Positions 49,545-60,551 of a stretch of 64,000 nt of DNA are shown piece after piece. Below the pieces are notes generated by a model. The model was not told the DNA's origin. It saw only the letters and a list, made by a program, of their open reading frames with translations, and did no database searches. A program made the translations under genes and the position numbers. Origin of the DNA: Peterkaempfera bronchialis (GTDB lineage Bacteria; Actinomycetota; Actinomycetes; Streptomycetales; Streptomycetaceae); contig NZ_CP031264.1 in assembly GCF_003258605.2 (NCBI RefSeq), positions 6,874,232 to 6,938,231 of the forward strand, given 5' to 3'. The stretch's first letter is position 1. Each line of letters opens with the position of its first letter.

Positions 49545-50249
49545 ATGAGCGCCGGCACACGAGGGGTGGGACGCCCGAACACCCCCGTGCTCGACCGCGG
49601 AGCGATCGTGCGCGCCGCGCTGGACCTGCTGGACGAGGCGGGGGCCAAGGGGTTCTCGATCGCCCTGCTGGCCCAGCGGCTGCGGGTGCGGCCGTCGTCC
49701 CTGTACAACCACGTCAAGGGCAAGGACGACATCCTGGCGGGCGTCCGCGAGCTGGTGACCGCCCCGATCGACGCCGGGGCGTTCGAGACCCTGCCCTGGG
49801 ACGAGGCCCTGGTGAGCTGGGCCAGGCTCTACCGGGCGGCCTTCGCCGCCCATCCGCAGACCATCTCCCTGCTGGCGACGATCCCCGTCTCCGGTGCGCA
49901 CCGCACCCTGCGCATGTACGAGGCCGTGGTGCGCGGACTGGAACGCGGCGGCTGGCCCACCGAGGCCGTCATCCCGGTCCTGGTCGGGGTGGAGTCCTTC
50001 ATCCTGGGCTCGGCGCTCGACCTGGTCGCGCCGCCCACCATGTTCGACCCCGGCCCGGACTCCCCCGAAGTGCCCCGGTTCACCGCCGCCGTACGCGCCC
50101 GCGACCAGGCCGCCGACGCCCAGCGGCGGCCGGCGGCCGACCTGGCCTTCGAGGTCTCGCTGCTCGCGCTGGTCCACGGCCTGCGGGCACGCCTCGCCGG
50201 GGAACGCGCCGACCGCACCGCCGACGGCGGCGCACCGCCGCTCGGGTAG
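49545..50249 (+). CDS. TetR-family transcriptional regulator
   Basis: 234 residues. N-terminal HTH: GRPNTPVLDRGAIVRAALDL, GAKGFSIALLAQRLRVRPSS, LYNHVKGKDDIL (about 12-70), close to the TetR_C_1-like branch that has PSSLYNHVKGKD. The C-terminal domain (about 85-225) is helical with VIPVLVGVESFILGSALDLV. It is divergent from the YtcJ/APC unit and its probable operator lies between them. It may also affect the amidohydrolase gene 104 bases downstream in the same direction. Confidence 0.9.
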   Translation: MSAGTRGVGRPNTPVLDRGAIVRAALDLLDEAGAKGFSIALLAQRLRVRPSSLYNHVKGKDDILAGVRELVTAPIDAGAFETLPWDEALVSWARLYRAAFAAHPQTISLLATIPVSGAHRTLRMYEAVVRGLERGGWPTEAVIPVLVGVESFILGSALDLVAPPTMFDPGPDSPEVPRFTAAVRARDQAADAQRRPAADLAFEVSLLALVHGLRARLAGERADRTADGGAPPLG

Positions 50250-50353
50250 CACGTCGGCCGCCACCACCGCTGCCCGGCATACGATCTGACGGGCAGTCGG
50301 ACCGGGCCGAGTGGACGGCCCGGACGGCAAGGCCCGCACCCGGAGGGTCCCCG

Positions 50354-51502
50354 ATGTCCACCGAACCCCTCGCCACGGCGATCGAACGGCTCCCGCTCGT
50401 GGACCACCACGTCCACGGCGCGCTGCGCCATGACGTCGACCGGGCGGCGCTGGAGCTGATGCTCACCGAGTCCGACCGGCCCGGTCCGCCGGGGACCACC
50501 CAGTTCGACTCCCAGCTCGGCTTCGCGGTCCGGCGGTGGTGCGCCCCCGTACTGGGCCTGGAACCCCACGCCGCACCCGAGGCATACCTGGCACGGCGCG
50601 GGGAGCTGGGAGCCGAGGAGGTCACCCGCCGGCTGCTCGCCGCCGCCGGCGTCGCCCAGTACCTGCTGGAGACCGGCTACCAGGCCGACGACCTCCTCGG
50701 CCTCGACGGCATGGCCCGGGCCTCCGGGCGCCCGGTGGGCGAGATCGTCCGGCTGGAGTCCGTACTTGAGGACCTCGCCCGGACCGGGGTCGCCGCCGCA
50801 GACCTCCCCGCGCGGTTCCATGAGGCGCTGGCCGTACGGACGGCGGACGCCGTGGGCCTCAAGAGCATCGTCGCCTACCGCCATGGCTTCGACTTCGACC
50901 CCGAGCGGCCCACCGACCGCCAGGTCGTCTCAGCGGCCGGCCCCTGGCTCCGCGAGGTCGAGGCCACCGGCACCGCCCGGGTGGCCGACCCGGTGCTGCT
51001 CCGCCACCTCCTCTGGGCGGGCGTCGACCGGGGCCTGCCCCTCCAACTGCACGTCGGATACGGCGACCCGGACGTCGAACTGCACCGCTGCGACCCGCTG
51101 CTGCTCACCCGGTTCATCAAGAACGTCGAACCGTACGGCGTCGACCTGCTGCTGCTGCACTGCTACCCGTTCCACCGCAACGCCGGCTATCTGGCCCAGG
51201 TCTTCCCGCATGTCTACTTCGACGTCGGACTCGGTGTGAACCACACCGGGATGCGCTCCGACGCCGTCGTGGCCGAGTCGCTGGAGCTGGCACCCTTCGC
51301 CAAGATCCTCTTCTCCTCCGACGCCTGGGGCCCACCCGAGCTGCACCACCTCGGTGCGCTGCTGTGGCGCCGTGGGATGCTGCGCGCCCTGACGCCGTGG
51401 GTCGCCGGCGGTGAGTGGGCCGCCGCCGACGCCGTCCGGGTGGCCCGCCTGATCGGGCATGACAACGCACGGCGCGTCTACCGGCTGGCAGATGACGGGT
51501 GA
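50354..51502 (+). CDS. Amidohydrolase family protein (Amidohydro_2, FluG N-domain-like)
   Basis: 382 residues, ATG at 50354 behind CGGAGGG. Metal-binding signatures include LVDHHVHGALRHDVDR at the N-terminus, LPLQLHVGYGDPDVELHRCD, LLLLHCYPFHRNAGYLAQVF, HVYFDVGLGVNH and ILFSSDAWGPPELHHLG. The pattern resembles the amidohydrolase halves linked to glutamine-synthetase-like gamma-glutamyl enzymes (FluG type), which hydrolyse or decarboxylate gamma-glutamylated or cyclic substrates. No glutamine-synthetase partner is seen in the window. It lies downstream of the TetR gene and probably joins the same catabolic unit. Confidence 0.85.
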   Translation: MSTEPLATAIERLPLVDHHVHGALRHDVDRAALELMLTESDRPGPPGTTQFDSQLGFAVRRWCAPVLGLEPHAAPEAYLARRGELGAEEVTRRLLAAAGVAQYLLETGYQADDLLGLDGMARASGRPVGEIVRLESVLEDLARTGVAAADLPARFHEALAVRTADAVGLKSIVAYRHGFDFDPERPTDRQVVSAAGPWLREVEATGTARVADPVLLRHLLWAGVDRGLPLQLHVGYGDPDVELHRCDPLLLTRFIKNVEPYGVDLLLLHCYPFHRNAGYLAQVFPHVYFDVGLGVNHTGMRSDAVVAESLELAPFAKILFSSDAWGPPELHHLGALLWRRGMLRALTPWVAGGEWAAADAVRVARLIGHDNARRVYRLADDG

Positions 51503-51522
51503 TCACGGCCGTCGGCGGCCCG

Positions 51523-51555
51523 GCGCCGCCCGTCGGTGAGGTCGGCGGGCGGCGC
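51523..51555. terminator. Bidirectional terminator before GH19 gene end
   Basis: 10-bp stem (GCGCCGCCCG and complement) with a 13-base loop between convergent genes; followed by a T/G-rich run on the plus strand. Confidence 0.6.
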
Positions 51556-51582
51556 GGGGTGGGGTGGTGGGGGTGTGGGGGT

Positions 51583-52713
51583 TCAGCAGGTGAGGTTGGA
51601 GCCGGGGGTGGTGCCGAGGATCTGGGTGAAGCGCTGGTAGGCGTCGATGCGGCTCTGGACCTGGGCGGGGTTGCGGCCGTTGCATTCCAGGGAGCCGTTG
51701 ATGCTGCGGATGGTCTCGCCGAAGCCGCGGCCGTTGACGATGGCGTTGTGGGGGGTCATGGTGCCGGGGCCGGTCTGGGTGTTCCAGTACCAGAGGGCGG
51801 TCTTCCAGGCGACGGCGGAGTCGGTCTGGACGAGGTTGGGGTTGTGGAGGAGGTCGATGCCGAGGGCGTCGCCGGCGGCTTTGTAGTTGAAGTTCCAGCT
51901 GAGTTGGATGGGGCCGCGGCCGTAGTAGGCGGCTTGTCCGGCGGGGCAGCCGTAGGGTTGGCCGGTGTCGCAGTAGTGGGGGTAGTTGGCGGTGTTCTGC
52001 TCGACCACGTAGACCAGGCCGCCGGTCTCGTGGCTGACGTTGGCGAGGAAGGCGGCGGCCTCCTGCTTCTTGACGGTGTCGCTGCCGGTGGTGGCGAAGC
52101 CGGGGTAGGCACCGAGCGCGGCGGTCAGGCCGCTGTAGCTGTAGAAGGAGTTCCGACCCGGGAACATCTGGTTGAACTGCGCCTCGCTGACCACAAAGCC
52201 GCTGGGGTTCGGCGGCGTGCCGCCGCCCGAGGGTGCGCGCCACTTCTGGTTGGCGCCGCCGGTACAGGTCCAGATCTGGAGCCGGGTGCCATTGGCGGAG
52301 CTGTTGCCGGTGGCATCGAGGCACTTGTCGGCCTGGGGGTTGACGATGTCGTTGGCGGCGGTGACAACCCACTTCTGGTTGGCGCTGCCGGCGCAGTCCC
52401 AGAGTTGCACGGTGGAACCGTTGGCGGTGCCACGGTCGGTGATGTCGAGACACTTGCCGAGGGCCCGTATGGTGCCGTCGGAGGCGAGGGTCCACTGCTG
52501 GGCGGCGGTGCCGTTGCAGTCGTAGAGCTGCACCGGGGTGCCGTTGGCGCTGCTGGCGGCAGCGACATCCACGCACTTGCCTGCGATGCCGGTGATCTGC
52601 CCGGCGGGGTCGGCCGCGGCAGCCGGCACGGTGGCCAGCGCGGAGGAGAGGAGGGCTACCGCGAGCGCGGCTCCGGACCGGAGCGTGAGGCTCCTGAGGG
52701 GGGTCTTGGTCAT
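51583..52713 (-). CDS. Secreted ricin-B lectin / GH19 chitinase
   Basis: 376 residues from the ATG at 52713 (a GTG at 52728 is possible). Signal peptide about 1-34 (ending VPAAAA-DP), three-lobed ricin-B lectin (about 38-160; AQQWTLASDG, NQKWVVTAAN, NQKWRAPSG), short linker, then the GH19 domain (about 172-376) with FLANVSHETGGLVYVVEQN (the catalytic Glu in HET), YYGRGPIQLSWNFNYKAAG, WKTALWYWNT and GFGETIRSINGSLECNG. GH19 enzymes cleave chitin with inversion. Bacterial GH19 enzymes with lectin domains are known in Streptomyces, and some inhibit fungi. The lectin is related to, but clearly more diverged than, the 362-bp repeat pair. Confidence 0.92.
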   Translation of the reverse strand: MTKTPLRSLTLRSGAALAVALLSSALATVPAAAADPAGQITGIAGKCVDVAAASSANGTPVQLYDCNGTAAQQWTLASDGTIRALGKCLDITDRGTANGSTVQLWDCAGSANQKWVVTAANDIVNPQADKCLDATGNSSANGTRLQIWTCTGGANQKWRAPSGGGTPPNPSGFVVSEAQFNQMFPGRNSFYSYSGLTAALGAYPGFATTGSDTVKKQEAAAFLANVSHETGGLVYVVEQNTANYPHYCDTGQPYGCPAGQAAYYGRGPIQLSWNFNYKAAGDALGIDLLHNPNLVQTDSAVAWKTALWYWNTQTGPGTMTPHNAIVNGRGFGETIRSINGSLECNGRNPAQVQSRIDAYQRFTQILGTTPGSNLTC

Positions 52714-52741
52714 CAGTCTGTGATCCACTTCTGATCAAGCG

Positions 52742-54088
52742 TTAATTCGAGGCTTGATTCAATGCGCGACGCCCGCTGTTTGTCAAGGATCTGTCAACCT
52801 CTGGCTCAAGGGCCCGAAGCCGCCGCATACAGGAAGTCCGCTGCACGACCGAGAGCCCCGCGACCACCGCCCCCAGCACCACCCAGCCCGCCGGACCGGC
52901 AGCCATCACCACCCCGGTCAGCAGCGGCGGCCCGGCGGACTTCTGGATGGACTGGGACATCCCGGCCACCCCCAGATAGGAGGCGCGGGCACCCTCGGGC
53001 GCCAGCAGGACCGCCAGCTCCCAGGAGCTCACCGAACGCATCAGCTCCGCCAGGGTGACCAGCAGCGCGGCGGCGAGCAGCACGGCCGTGGCCACCCGGC
53101 TGCCGCCCCGGGTGGCCGCCGCCATGGCCGTGCAGCACACCAGCATCGTCACCCCGGCCAGCAGCACCGCCCGGGTGGCCCGGCGCGGCCCCTCGGCCCT
53201 CGCCGACACACTCAGCTGGAGCACCACCACCAGCACGGTGTTGATGACCAGAAAGGCCGGGACGAGGGCGTGCGGCGCCGAGGTGCGGCTCACCAGCCAG
53301 AGCGGCAGGCCGACATTGAGGACCGAGTCGTCGAGGTTCATCGGGATGTCCAGCAGCACAAACGAGAGATAGCCGCGATCCCGCCATGGGCTCGCCCGAC
53401 GCTCGCGCGGCTGCTTCCCGTCCACGGTCGCCGCCAGGGGAGCGGCGCCGTCGGACCGCGCCACCCGGACGCTGCTCTCCCGGGCCTCCCGAGTGCGCCA
53501 CACCAGCGCCGCAGCGACCGCAAACGACAGTGCGTTGCCCAGGATCAGGGCCCGGTAGGCGTCGCGGGTCCCCACCGCCAGGCCGAAGGCCGCGATCCCC
53601 GCGCCGACGCCGTAGCCCGCGTTGGCCGCGCTGCGCGACAGCGCCTGATAGGCCGCGCGCCGCTCACCCGCCGCCCGGGTGGCGAACAGCATCTCCAGCG
53701 TCTTGGCCGCCCGGTCTCCCAGATAGGTGACGGCGACGACGGGGAGCAGCGCGTCAAAGCCGGTGCAGACCTGGAGCAGGCTGAGCGTCCCCAGGCGGAG
53801 CAGATGGCAGCCGATCAGCAGCGAGCGCACCGGGAAGCGGCCGGCCAGGCGCCCGGCCAGCGGTGAGCCGACGATGCCCGCCACCCCGGCCGCGCCCAGC
53901 AGCACACCGATCTGTTGCGCACTCAGATGCGACACCAAGGTGAAGTACAGGACCGAGGACGCGGCCCACAGCCCTGACCCGGTCCGGTCCACGGCCAGGG
54001 CGAGCAGCATGATCCGCGCGTCGCGCCCGCCCGGGGGATTGCGCAGCTGCGCTATCAGTCCCTGCCTGCCTCCGGTGCTGCGCCGCAT
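52742..54088 (-). CDS. MFS transporter
   Basis: 448 residues with about eleven or twelve hydrophobic spans. The loop after TM2 is GSPLAGRLAGRFPVRSLLIG, a variant of the MFS motif A, and a central Arg/Ser/Glu-rich loop (about 200-235) separates the two six-helix halves. The C-terminal half has PMNLDDSVLNVGLPLWLV and GVAGMSQSIQKSAGPPLLTG. The substrate is unknown, probably drug-like or a small metabolite. Three near-palindromic operator-type sites lie upstream (54110-54180), pointing to a dedicated repressor that is not adjacent. Downstream stop to GH19 start is only 28 bases. Confidence 0.88.
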   Translation of the reverse strand: MRRSTGGRQGLIAQLRNPPGGRDARIMLLALAVDRTGSGLWAASSVLYFTLVSHLSAQQIGVLLGAAGVAGIVGSPLAGRLAGRFPVRSLLIGCHLLRLGTLSLLQVCTGFDALLPVVAVTYLGDRAAKTLEMLFATRAAGERRAAYQALSRSAANAGYGVGAGIAAFGLAVGTRDAYRALILGNALSFAVAAALVWRTREARESSVRVARSDGAAPLAATVDGKQPRERRASPWRDRGYLSFVLLDIPMNLDDSVLNVGLPLWLVSRTSAPHALVPAFLVINTVLVVVLQLSVSARAEGPRRATRAVLLAGVTMLVCCTAMAAATRGGSRVATAVLLAAALLVTLAELMRSVSSWELAVLLAPEGARASYLGVAGMSQSIQKSAGPPLLTGVVMAAGPAGWVVLGAVVAGLSVVQRTSCMRRLRALEPEVDRSLTNSGRRALNQASN

Positions 54089-54109
54089 CGCCTGTCCCCT
54101 CGGAAATAT

Positions 54110-54180
54110 CTCGACGTCAAGAGACCAGGGGGCAGCCTGCCGGGAAATATTCTCGATGTCAAGATACTTGATGTCGACAT
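54110..54180. promoter_or_regulatory. Three operator-like near-palindromes upstream of MFS gene
   Basis: TCTCGACGTCAAGA (54110-54123), TCTCGATGTCAAGA (54152-54165) and ACTTGATGTCGACA (54167-54180) share the form TCTYGAYRTCRAGA, a degenerate 14-bp dyad. The first two are followed in transcription direction by the same AATATTTCC/ATATTTCC context. The MFS start is 22 bases from the nearest site. Confidence 0.75.
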
Positions 54181-54195
54181 ACCTGGGCGGTGTGG

Positions 54196-54987
54196 TCAGC
54201 GGATGGCTCCCAGGCGGGTGGAGATCTCATGGGCGGCCGCGATCACCAGGGGTGCCAGCTCCGGCACCTTCTCGCTCGGAATGCGCTCTGCGGGCGCCGA
54301 GACACTGATGGCGCTTGAGCACGCCCCCGACTGGTCGAAGACCGGGGCCGCCACGCAGCGGATGCCCTCCTCGTGCTCGACGTCGTCAACTGCGTAGCCC
54401 TGCTTTCTGATCCTGCTCAGTGCGGCCCGCAGGCCCTCGGCCGTGGTGATCGTCCGGGGGGTGCGCGCCGGCATGCCGTTCTCGATCACCAGGTCGACGG
54501 TCTCGGCTGTCGCGTGGGCCAGCATGGCCTTGCCGACGCTGGTGCAGTACGCGGGGGCGCTGTGCCCGATCCGGGAGAACATCCGGACCGGGTGCGCGGT
54601 GTCCACCTTGTCGATGTAGACGATGTTCGGATAGTCGGCGACCACGAGGTGCACGGTCTCCCGGGTCTGCGACGCGAGCTTCTGAAGGACGTCGTGCATG
54701 CTGCGGGGGAGGTCAAGGCCCGCCAGATAGACATTGCCGAGCTGGGCGTTGCGCCACCCCAGGCGGTAGCGGCCGTTGGGGAGCTGTTCGATGAAGCGGG
54801 CCTCCAGGAGCGGCTGGACCAGCCGCAGCAGCGTGCTCTTGTTCATGTCCAGCTCGGCGCAGAGTTCGGCGACCGAGTATCCGGTGCCGTCGGTCGCCTC
54901 TCCCAGCTGGAGAAGGATGGACAGCGCTCGGCGCAGCGACGCCGAATTGTTGCGAAGCCCCGGGGTCGGGCTCAGCTCCGGGCTCAC
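54196..54987 (-). CDS. IclR-family transcriptional regulator
   Basis: 263 residues from a GTG at 54987. N-terminal winged helix (about 12-75): NSASLRRALSILLQLGEA, YSVAELCAELDMNKSTLLRL and LEARFIEQLPNGRYRLG. The C-terminal IclR effector domain (about 85-260) includes LASQTRETVHLVVADYPNIV, YCTSVGKAMLAHA and the loop around DDVEHEEGIRCVAAPVFDQS. Divergent from the peptide-transport operon; a strong operator overlaps that operon's promoter (55145-55179), so it is probably its repressor or dual regulator. It is a clear paralogue of the IclR at 61987-62781 (both with NNSASLRRAL and MNKSTLLRL). Confidence 0.92.
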   Translation of the reverse strand: MSPELSPTPGLRNNSASLRRALSILLQLGEATDGTGYSVAELCAELDMNKSTLLRLVQPLLEARFIEQLPNGRYRLGWRNAQLGNVYLAGLDLPRSMHDVLQKLASQTRETVHLVVADYPNIVYIDKVDTAHPVRMFSRIGHSAPAYCTSVGKAMLAHATAETVDLVIENGMPARTPRTITTAEGLRAALSRIRKQGYAVDDVEHEEGIRCVAAPVFDQSGACSSAISVSAPAERIPSEKVPELAPLVIAAAHEISTRLGAIR

Positions 54988-55115
54988 CTGGGGTGTTCCT
55001 CTCTTCTCGGGGTGCGGCCGGCCTTGGGCGTACGGCTTCGCCGAGGCCGCTGGACTATACGTGCCCCGCGCTCCGGGCGTTCACCGTCGACGCTTTCCCA
55101 CCTGCTGGCTGGGCC

Positions 55116-55144
55116 TTGACAGCACTATGACGCGTCGGTAAGCA
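55116..55144 (+). promoter_or_regulatory. Sigma70-type promoter of the peptide-transport operon
   Basis: -35 TTGACA (55116-55121), 17-bp spacer and -10 TAAGCA (55139-55144), about 80 bases upstream of the lipoprotein ATG. Confidence 0.7.
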
Positions 55145-55179
55145 TTCTGCAATGCATCTCGCTGGATTGCAATGCAGAA
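55145..55179. promoter_or_regulatory. IclR-type operator overlapping the start site
   Basis: TTCTGCAATGCA (55145-55156) and TGCAATGCAGAA (55168-55179) form an inverted repeat with one mismatch pair, separated by 11 bases. It starts immediately after the -10 box, so it covers the expected start site, where binding would block transcription. Confidence 0.8.
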
Positions 55180-55225
55180 CGCGCCTCGGATCAGCGGAAC
55201 GCCGAGCCAACCACCAGAGGTTCAG

Positions 55226-56750
55226 ATGAAGAAGCAGCACGACCATGTCTTCCGCTCTGCCGCAGCAGTCGTGGCCTGTGCGACGGCTGCGACGGTCGCG
55301 GTGGGGTGCTCCCCGCCCAGGAGCAGCGCGACCGCCAAGGGCATCACCGTGGCGGAGACCTCCGCGCCCACCACGCTCGACCCCCAGGGGTCGAGCTACT
55401 TCTCCGACCGGTTCGCCTGGCAGCTCTCCTACCAGTGCCTGCTGACCACCACCCCCGAAGGGAAGGTCGAGCCGCAACTGGCCACCGGCTACAAGCGGTC
55501 CGCCGACGGCCTCACGTACACCTTCGACCTCAGACCGGGCGTCAAGTTCCAGAACGGGGAGACGCTGACGGCCGACGATGTCGCCTACACCTTCGACCGG
55601 CTGAAGCGCAGCCCCGACGGGATAGCCGAGGAACTCTTCCCCACCCTGGAGAAGGCCACGGCGGCCGGCGACTCGACCGTTGCGTTCCACCTCAAGCGCC
55701 CCGACGCCGGCTTCGTCAACAACATGGCCAACCCGCTGGTCTGGGGCTGCGCCGTGATGAACAAGAAGGCCGCCACCTCCGAGAACATGGCGACCCGGAT
55801 GGTCGGCACGGGCCCGTGGGCGCAGGAGTCGTACCGCCCCAACAGCGAACTCAGGCTCAAGCGCTTCACCGGCTACTGGGACCGGAAGACGGCGTCGGAG
55901 AACCTCTCCATCCTCTATGTCCCGGGCGCCTCCACCCAGGTCAGCGACCTTCAGGCCGGTGCGGTCGACCTGATCTTCACCGGTACGTCAAGCGCCAGGA
56001 CGCTCTCCGGCTCCGACAAGTTCGACGTCAAGAACGTGCCGACGGACTCGACGATCTTCCTTCAGGTGAACAACCTCACCAAGCCGTTCGACAATGTGAA
56101 GGTCCGCCAGGCCCTCGCCCTGGCCCTCGACCGCGACAGCCTCGCGGAGCAGGCGTACAGCGGCGGCGGCGCCCGCGCCAGCGTCTACATCCCCGGTGGG
56201 GAGTCCTGGGCGCCCGCCCCGGCCGATGTGCCGTACTCCACCCCGAACATCGCCAAGGCCAAGGAACTCCTCAAGGAGGCCGGCCACCCCGACGGCTTCT
56301 CCGCGCCCCTGATGTACATCAGCGGATACGACCCCGGGACCAACGACCTGGTCGCCGCCGTCCAGAACCAGCTCGCCAAGGTCGGCATCAAGATCCAACT
56401 GGACCCGCAGGAGCGCGGCACCTGGGGCGACAAGCTCACCAGCGCCCAGTACGCCCTCAGCTGGAACGCCCAGTCGTACTACTCCAACCCGTACCAGTAT
56501 GTGCAGCCGGCCGAGGGCCGTCAGGGACCCGTCCCGGACGCGCTGCGCAAGCTGCTGGAGGCCGCCCAGCACGCCGGCGACCAGACCGCCTACCAGCAGG
56601 CGCTGATCGCCGTCGAGAACTGGGAGGCCGAGAACGTCTACCCCACCCTCACACTGCTCGCCACCAACACCCTGGTCGCGTACCGGAAGGGGCTGAGCGG
56701 GGTGGAGATGCCGCCGAGCCAGAGCCGCGCGTTCCTGGCCCAGGTGAGCC

Positions 56751-56758
<8 letters not shown>
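55226..56758 (+). CDS. Peptide/nickel-type ABC transporter substrate-binding lipoprotein
   Basis: 510 residues from the ATG at 55226 (AGAGG six bases upstream; an in-frame ATG at 55172 overlaps the operator). Lipobox VAVGC-SPP anchors the protein to the outer face of the membrane. The SBP_bac_5 fold (DppA/OppA type) is evident: TLDPQGSSYFSDRFAWQ, PQLATGYKRSADGLTYTFDL, KFQNGETLTADDVAYTFDRL, TGPWAQESYRPNSELRLKRF and VKVRQALALALDRDSLAEQA. It captures di- or oligopeptides or related compounds. First gene of a six-gene operon for uptake and hydrolysis. Confidence 0.93.
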
Positions 56759-58660
<1,902 letters not shown>

Positions 58661-58670
58661 GAGGAGAACC

Positions 58671-59618
58671 TTGATCCTCTACCTGGCAAAGAAGCTCGCC
58701 GGGGCCGTCGGCGTCCTGCTGGTGCTCTCGGCGCTGGTGTTCTTCGCCGGTCGCGGGCTGGTGCCGGGCAACCCCGCGGTCGTGATCGCCGGGCCCAAAG
58801 CCTCCCCCGAGACGCTTGCCGCCATCGAGCACAAACTCGGGCTCGACCAGCCGATCTACCGCCAGTACCTCGACTGGCTCACCGGCGCCCTGCACGGTGA
58901 CTTCGGGGTGTCGCCCATCTCCGGCCAGAACAACCTGCATGTGATCGCCCAGCAGGCGCCGATCTCGATCGAACTGGCGCTGATGGGCCTCATCACGGCG
59001 GTGCTCATCGGCCTCCCGGTCGGCGTGATCGCGGCCAACCACTCGGGCAAGGGCACCGACTGGGGCATCCGCATCCCGCTGCTGGTGGTGTTCGCCTTCC
59101 CCGGATTCGTGTCGGGCTCCGCCGCGCTCTACCTGGCAGCGCACTACCTGACCAACCTCTACTCGGCGAGCTACATCCCCTTCTCCGACAGCAGCATCGG
59201 CAACCTTCAGACCATGCTGCTGCCGGCGCTCTCGGTCGGCATCCCCACCGCACCCCTGGTGGCCCAGATGACCCGGTCGTCCATGATCGAGGTGCTCGCC
59301 CAACCACACATCGCCACGGCGCGCACCAATGGCATCGCGGAGTGGCGCATCAGGTACGTCTACGCCCTGCGCGCGGCCCTGCCACCGGTGCTCACCCTGA
59401 TCGGATTCATCTTCGGCTTCCTCGTCGGCGGTCTCTTCATCGTGGAGGAGATCTTCAGCCTGCCGGGGATCGGGCGCGGGGTGCTCGCCTCCATCTCCAA
59501 CCGGGACTTCTCCCAACTCACCGCGCAGGCACTCGTCGTGGCCGGCGCCTTCATCCTCGGCAATCTGCTGGTCGACCTCGCGCTGCCGTTGGTCGACCGG
59601 CGCATCATCCACAGATAG
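58671..59618 (+). CDS. ABC transporter permease, DppB-type
   Basis: 315 residues from a TTG start at 58671 behind AGGAGG. The start [20 protein letters not shown] with the N-terminal [22 protein letters not shown], periplasmic region and [14 protein letters not shown] are typical of DppB. The EAA loop is [20 protein letters not shown]. Six membrane spans are expected, the last around [20 protein letters not shown]. Together with DppC it forms the channel. Confidence 0.94.
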   Translation: MILYLAKKLAGAVGVLLVLSALVFFAGRGLVPGNPAVVIAGPKASPETLAAIEHKLGLDQPIYRQYLDWLTGALHGDFGVSPISGQNNLHVIAQQAPISIELALMGLITAVLIGLPVGVIAANHSGKGTDWGIRIPLLVVFAFPGFVSGSAALYLAAHYLTNLYSASYIPFSDSSIGNLQTMLLPALSVGIPTAPLVAQMTRSSMIEVLAQPHIATARTNGIAEWRIRYVYALRAALPPVLTLIGFIFGFLVGGLFIVEEIFSLPGIGRGVLASISNRDFSQLTAQALVVAGAFILGNLLVDLALPLVDRRIIHR

Positions 59619-59633
59619 GAAGCGGGAGTCAGC

Positions 59634-60512
59634 GTGACCAACACCGCCGTCCGCCCATCCCGGCCCGCCCCCGCGCGCTCCCGCCGCTGGCCGGTGCGCG
59701 GGCTCGTCGCCAACATCGCGCTCCTCCTCATCGCCGGATACATCCTGCTGGCGATCTTCGGCTCCGCCATCGCGCCGTACGGCCCCAACGACGTCGGCGC
59801 CGGTCCGCGCCTGACCCCGCCGTCGTCGGCCCACTGGCTGGGGACGGACGCCCTCGGACGCGACCAGCTCTCCCGCATCGTCGCGGCGGCCCGCCCGGCG
59901 CTGCTGTCGGCGACCTACGCGGTGCTGTTCGCCGTGGTGATCGGCACCGGGATCGGCATCGCGGCCGGGTTCCTGGGCCGCTTCTGGGACGGAGCCCTGT
60001 CGCGCATCGTCGACCTGCTGTTCGCCATTCCGGAGTACCTGCTGGCGATCCTGGTGATCGCGGTGATGGGCAGCGGCCTGCTCAATGCCTCGCTCGCCAT
60101 CGGCATCGTGGGCATCCCGCGCTTCGCACGCATCGCCCGGGGATCGACGCTGGAGGTCGCACGGCGCAGCTTCGTGGACGCGGCCCGCCTCTGCGGACGC
60201 GGTCGGCTCTGGATCGTGTTCCGACACATCCTGCCCAATATCGCCTCCCCGCTGGTCATCATGACCGCGATCAACCTGTCGACCGCAGAGGGGGCGTATG
60301 CCGCACTCAGCTTCCTCGGATTCGGCGTCCGCCCTCCCGACGCGGACTACGGCAGCATGATCTCGTCGTCCCAGCAGTACCTGCTCACCGACCCCTGGGT
60401 CGTCGCGTTCCCCTCGATCGCGTTTGTGCTGCTCGTCCTCGCCTTCAACCTGCTCGGCGACGTCCTGCGTGACCGACTGGACCCCCACACCCGCACCGCA
60501 GCCGGTGCCTGA
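59634..60512 (+). CDS. ABC transporter permease, DppC-type
   Basis: 292 residues from a GTG. The N-terminal cytosolic Arg-rich segment, first TM (ANIALLLIAGYILLAIFGSA), APYGPNDVGAGPRLTPPSSA and HWLGTDALGRDQLSRIVAAA are hallmarks of DppC/OppC. The EAA loop is AARLCGRGRLWIVFRHILPN. Six spans in all. It ends 40 bases before the serine hydrolase gene. Confidence 0.94.
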   Translation: MTNTAVRPSRPAPARSRRWPVRGLVANIALLLIAGYILLAIFGSAIAPYGPNDVGAGPRLTPPSSAHWLGTDALGRDQLSRIVAAARPALLSATYAVLFAVVIGTGIGIAAGFLGRFWDGALSRIVDLLFAIPEYLLAILVIAVMGSGLLNASLAIGIVGIPRFARIARGSTLEVARRSFVDAARLCGRGRLWIVFRHILPNIASPLVIMTAINLSTAEGAYAALSFLGFGVRPPDADYGSMISSSQQYLLTDPWVVAFPSIAFVLLVLAFNLLGDVLRDRLDPHTRTAAGA

Positions 60513-60551
60513 CACACCCACCCTCACCCACACCGCAGGAGAACCACCACC

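Noticed and set aside
47804-50353. Long plus-strand extension upstream of the amidohydrolase at 50354
   Set aside because: It runs antisense to the YtcJ-like gene and out of frame over the TetR gene. The CGGAGGG before ATG 50354 marks the real start.
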